NCBI GenBank assembly: GCA_026225945.1
Contig: JAMJFZ010000320.1
Span: forward strand, 10,646,001 to 10,710,000
Source of the DNA: Cricetomys ansorgei
Taxonomy: Eukaryota > Chordata > Mammalia > Rodentia > Nesomyidae
Length of the DNA stretch: 64,000 bases
Reading direction: 5' to 3'
The notes beneath the pieces are model-generated. The model was not told the origin of the DNA, ran no database searches, and saw only the letters and a program-made list of their open reading frames with translations. Shown here piece by piece: positions 60,286 to 64,000 of this stretch. The number at the start of each line of letters is the position of its first letter. The first letter of the stretch is position 1. Both the position numbers and the translations under genes were made by a program.

Positions 60286-61524
60286 AGTACACAGAAGGCC
60301 AAAGAAACAGATCAAAGGTAGAACAGAAACTGCCCCTCTGGAGTTCAGGGCCCTCCCTGCTGGAGAGCTGAGGCCATGGAGAAGGTGGCCTGAGCACAGC
60401 CTTACAGACAAAGGTGGCTTCTAGAAGCCAGACAGGCCTGCCGTGGAAAATACTGTATTTACCCCACCCTTTTTGGTAATTTGAAGTAAAATCTGAAGCG
60501 ACAGCAATAAAATCTAAAGTGTTCTCACAAAAAAAAAAAAGATCACTCGATCTCCTCATGAATATTAAACAACACTGCACCATATCCCCACATGGCAGCT
60601 GTCGGCTAGAGCAAGGGAAGTTCTGCCTTCTGGAAGTGCGGTAGACGGATACCAGTCTGCCACCGTCCCCACGCTCCCCAACCTCGCCTCGGTTTCACCA
60701 CTCTGCTGTGTATGCCTGGCCTCTGCGGGCCTTTCCGTCTGAAACGTGGGTATAGACCATGGGACATAATGCGTACGCAGTCTGAAGAAAACGCAAAAAT
60801 GCAAGGGTAGGTTACTATAAGACACACAAAGCGAGGCTCTTAAAGGTCTGTGAGTGGGGACCGCTGATCACACTAACGTTAGTGAAGACCGTCAGAGTCA
60901 TCAGTCTCTCCTGAGCACCTCTTCCAAGAAGCTGCTGGCTTCTGCACGCTGTCTCAGCACGGCAAAGCGATGTCTAGGAAAGGTGCTAGGGTGCAGGGAC
61001 TGGAAGAGTGAAGGAAGAAAGCCCTGGAGAAGGAGAAACAGATTGAGAGAGCCCGCAAGACAGAAGTGGTAGGAGCAGAAGCCGCACAGACGGAATGTGC
61101 CTGTTTGTTGGAAGCAGGCTCCCTACGCCACGGTAGACGCCACTCAGGCTCACACCACACAGTCCCTACCCACACTTTACAGACAAGCCTTACTCCTCCA
61201 CCGTCAGCTAAGCCTCTCTTGAATCAGAGGGTGTTTTAGTTATCTTCAAACTTCCTCTCCAGTCTCTCTCTACTTGGCTCTCTTTCTCCCTTCCCTCCTA
61301 CAAGTCCTTTGCCACTTGGCTCAGGGCTGACACCCTCTGTTCACTTAATTCCCCCAACATAGGGCAGCAGGGAGATCGCATGAAAGGCTGCGGGGCAGAG
61401 GCCACGTGAAGGCCATGAGAGGACCAAATTAAATCACTGGCATCAGTAAAGAAACTGAAGGGCAGAGACCCAGGCAGCCATGTTGACACAAAAGAGGAGG
61501 CTGTAGCTGCGGACTAACTCTGTC
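60286..61524. other. unassigned stretch
   Basis: Moderately GC-rich at 60590-61150 with several opposing open frames (up to 109 codons), none with domains or splice sites. Confidence 0.45.
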
Positions 61525-61883
61525 TGTGGTAGTTTGAATGAAAATGCCCCCCATAGGCTCAGATATTTGAATATGTATTCCCCAGTTGATGAAACTGTTT
61601 GGGGAGGTGGTGGAGCTTTTGGGAGGCAGAACCTTGCTGGAGGAAGCACATCACTGGGGGGGCAGGTGTTGAAGTTCATCGTCTTTCTTCAATCCCAGTT
61701 TAGTTTTCCTGCTTAGGGCTTACAGTTAAGGGTGCAACTGCAGGTCGCCCTGCTACTCCGCCGTGCCTCTCCGCCGTGATGGACTCTTCTCCCTCTAGAA
61801 CCATAAGCCCAAATAAAGACCTCCTTCTGTAAGTTGTCCCGGTCGTGGTATTTTATCACAGCAATAGAAGAGTGACTAATACA
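61525..61883 (+). mobile_element. MT-family MaLR solo LTR
   Basis: TG...CA ends (tgtggtagtttgaatgaaaa to gagtgactaataca), 'ccctctagaaccataagccc', the poly-A signal in 'aaataaagacctccttct' and 'tattttatcacagcaataga'. Possible target duplication ctgt on each side. Near full length. Confidence 0.9.
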
Positions 61884-62539
61884 CTGTTCCTCACTGACGT
61901 ACCCCAAAGAATGGTAATCTCTTCGGCCCAACGGTGGTGATGACCAGAAGGTTTGGGTTTTGCCAGAATTGAATACAGCCAGGTGTGTCTTAAGACATCA
62001 GGCGCTTGAGTTTCAGAAGAAACATCTATGTGAACATGTCTGTTAGGAAGCTTGAAAAATGGAAAAGATAGTGAAGAGCTGTTCGGTCCACATAATGCAT
62101 GCTGTGAGACTGTGTCTCTTAAGAATGTCAGAAGCTATACCCGTATAGGCTCAGCAGCATGGCTGCTTAAACATGACCTGAATAGGGATGACATCATATG
62201 CATACTTGTATTTAAGGGGAGAAAGCTCACAAGGCCTCAACCCTAGATAAGGAACTGCAGTCAACTAAGGAATGCTGAGAACGGGAGAAACAGTCCTCCC
62301 CAAGAGCACAACAATCTGCTATTCAAGACCAAATGGTCATCCCTGAAAACATATGCAGACAAGGCTCTTTCTTTTTCCTTCCACCCTCTGAAGGTTTTCT
62401 AGAATCATTACCAAGAATGCAGCATACTGTGAAAGTGTGTTTAAGGTTTGGTAAGTACCCCTTAATTTAAGGATGGGAAAACTGTTAGAATTATAAGCAA
62501 TGAGCCATTGCTCCACCTTTAACAAAGAGATCTCGCCAC
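61884..62539. other. unassigned non-coding stretch
   Basis: No repeat or exon recognised. Confidence 0.5.
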
Positions 62540-63000
62540 TTTCATAGTAAGCCAGGAGGACATTTTGCTAAGTGAAACAAGCCAGGCACAGATAGGAAAA
62601 CACTGCATGAGCTCACCTATCTAAGCAATGTTAAGAAAGAAAAAAAATCAAATAATGTCAACTCTATAGAAATGGAATAAAATATAGTACAGGTGAGTAG
62701 AAAGGAGGAATGGGGAGATGTAGGTCAAAGGATACCATATATTTGAGTTATTAAGGATAAATAAGTCTACCGTATACGTACTAGAGTTAATGACATTGTA
62801 TTATTTATGTATTATATTATGTATTGTATAAAAATGCAAATTTGCTGGAAGAGTAGATTTTAGAAGCACATACGATACACAAAATTAAAGGAAACTGGGG
62901 GGTCAATAGCTATGTTAATTTTCTTGATAATCATCTGATTATATGTACATTATATATTTTGTGTATATCAAATATCATACTGTAAATATAGTCCAAATGT
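62540..63000 (+). mobile_element. L1M LINE 3' end and 3' UTR
   Basis: 'gacattttgctaagtgaaac' plus 'aagccaggcacagataggaa' is the ORF2 C-terminal/3' junction. The UTR continues with 'gctggaagagtagattttag' and 'ctatgttaattttcttgata'. Confidence 0.8.
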
Positions 63001-64000
63001 GTACATAAAACATATAATTTACCATAACTGTAACTACGTATTCACCATAACTATACATATTTTTTCCTTACAAATAATTTTTGAAGACTGTAAATAATTC
63101 TGGACTCTCAAAAATTTCAGGTTTTATCAGTTTTTATACAAAATTAACTAATTTGTAGCATTTTCTTATAGTTGAAAAGACATTTTTCACATGGCTGAAG
63201 GGTTGTTGCTTTTTTTTTTAATGTTAAAAACTGTCACATCATTTACTCCAGAAATGAAGTTCATTGGCAAATATTTTAATCCATTTCATTGATACAAATG
63301 AGCTATAATAAGGTTTGCTTAATTATGATTAAATGTAAATGGGACACTCTAAATTTAAAAGTAGCAATGAGGTCAAAGTATTTTGAGGGAACAGCCAACC
63401 AGAGGAACAGCTGGCATCAAAGAGGCAGCAGCATATCACAGTAGTGGCCACCCACGCTCCCTCCTGCAACATTAGTCCAGTCCTGTCAGGGAGAAGGGTG
63501 GCAACAGGTACCTCGGTTCCTTTTAGGTTCAACATCGAGTGTCACTTGCCAAAGTCAAAACCGTGGAGGACATGGTAGTAAGCACACTCAGCATTGTCAG
63601 CATTCTTGGGGAGAGAACTGATGTTAATCACCTCTGAGGTTTTTACATGTCCAACGTGTGGGTAAGAACTACCGTAATTTAAGAAGTCAGCCGAGAGCAG
63701 AGACATACTGAAGGGTTTGGGAAGAGTGGATCTTCCTGACACATCTGCTTCAGCAACTCATGCAGGGCTTAACCTACACAAGTCCCGGGACCTTAGACAA
63801 AATCCCTGACGTGTGGGGGCTACTGTGCAAGATGACCATCCTCTAAGAGGACGAGTACAGGCGATGAAGTAAAACAGACTTGTCAAACAGAACTCCTTAA
63901 ATGGCCCAGAGAAAGGTGTCCCCCTCCAGCACTGTGTGCCTAGAGTTGTACCTACTTCCTGCATTTGCCACGAATGTTACCAAAGTGCTCAGACTTCGGA
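63001..64000. other. unassigned stretch to the window end
   Basis: AT-rich up to 63380, then ordinary composition; no repeat or exon recognised. Confidence 0.45.

Noticed and set aside
1..64000. tRNA, rRNA, snRNA or miRNA genes
   Set aside because: tRNA-like A/B boxes seen belong to SINEs; no cloverleaf or other structural RNA was recognised by eye.

Overview
This window is mammalian nuclear DNA from a muroid rodent. The evidence is the repeat content: B1 (7SL-derived), B2/B3-type and B4/RSINE1-type SINEs, ID-like pieces, MT-type MaLR LTRs and two rodent Lx-type L1 3' UTRs. These sit on an older mammalian layer of MIR, L2, L1M, MLT1/MST LTRs and hAT/MER5 fossils. I cannot separate mouse, rat, hamster or vole. 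No very young mouse B2 or rat ID copy is evident, which leans weakly towards a cricetid. There is no sign of bacterial or viral genome organisation, no CRISPR array, no tRNA or rRNA gene and no obvious CpG island.

Gene content is very low. The only stretch I would defend as coding is a candidate internal exon on the minus strand at 58757-59008. It is 252 bp, flanked by an AG acceptor with a plausible branch point and a CAG|GTAACC donor, and reads 84 codons open in phase 1-1. I do not recognise the protein. The rest looks like intron or intergenic DNA, possibly of the same large minus-strand gene. The other open frames are short, interrupted, or by-products of simple repeats (the TG/CA block at 43618-44074 is open in several frames).

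Layout. 1-10 kb: an ID-like/B1 pair, then mostly unrecognised sequence with CA and TA tracts near 5 kb, a GC-richer stretch at 6.4-7.5 kb and minus-strand SINEs at 9.1 and 10.2 kb. 10-20 kb: L2 and MIR fossils, an L1M 3' end at 16.0-16.7 kb with a SINE abutting its tail, a polypurine tract and two LTR-type repeats. 20-30 kb: AT-rich, homeodomain-motif-rich stretches that look like conserved non-coding sequence, then MT, B4, MIR, hAT, L1M and MLT1 remnants. 30-43 kb: sparse repeats, including a B1 inverted pair at 34.2-34.5 kb. 43-48 kb: an LTR-type repeat, a 457-bp TG-type minisatellite with higher-order structure, an L1M with a B1 nested in it, and a TA/CA microsatellite. 48-54 kb: a candidate conserved element at 49.4-49.8 kb, and an MLT1-type LTR split by B3 and B1 insertions with target-site duplications. 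54-64 kb: an LTR-type repeat, a TGGA tract, two Lx 3' UTRs, the candidate exon with a probable ERV LTR about 200 bp upstream in its intron, an MT LTR and an L1M 3' UTR.

Repeat family names come from recognising consensus motifs by eye. Class is usually secure, subfamily often not, and boundaries are good to roughly 10-30 bp. I found no previously undescribed biological system here.
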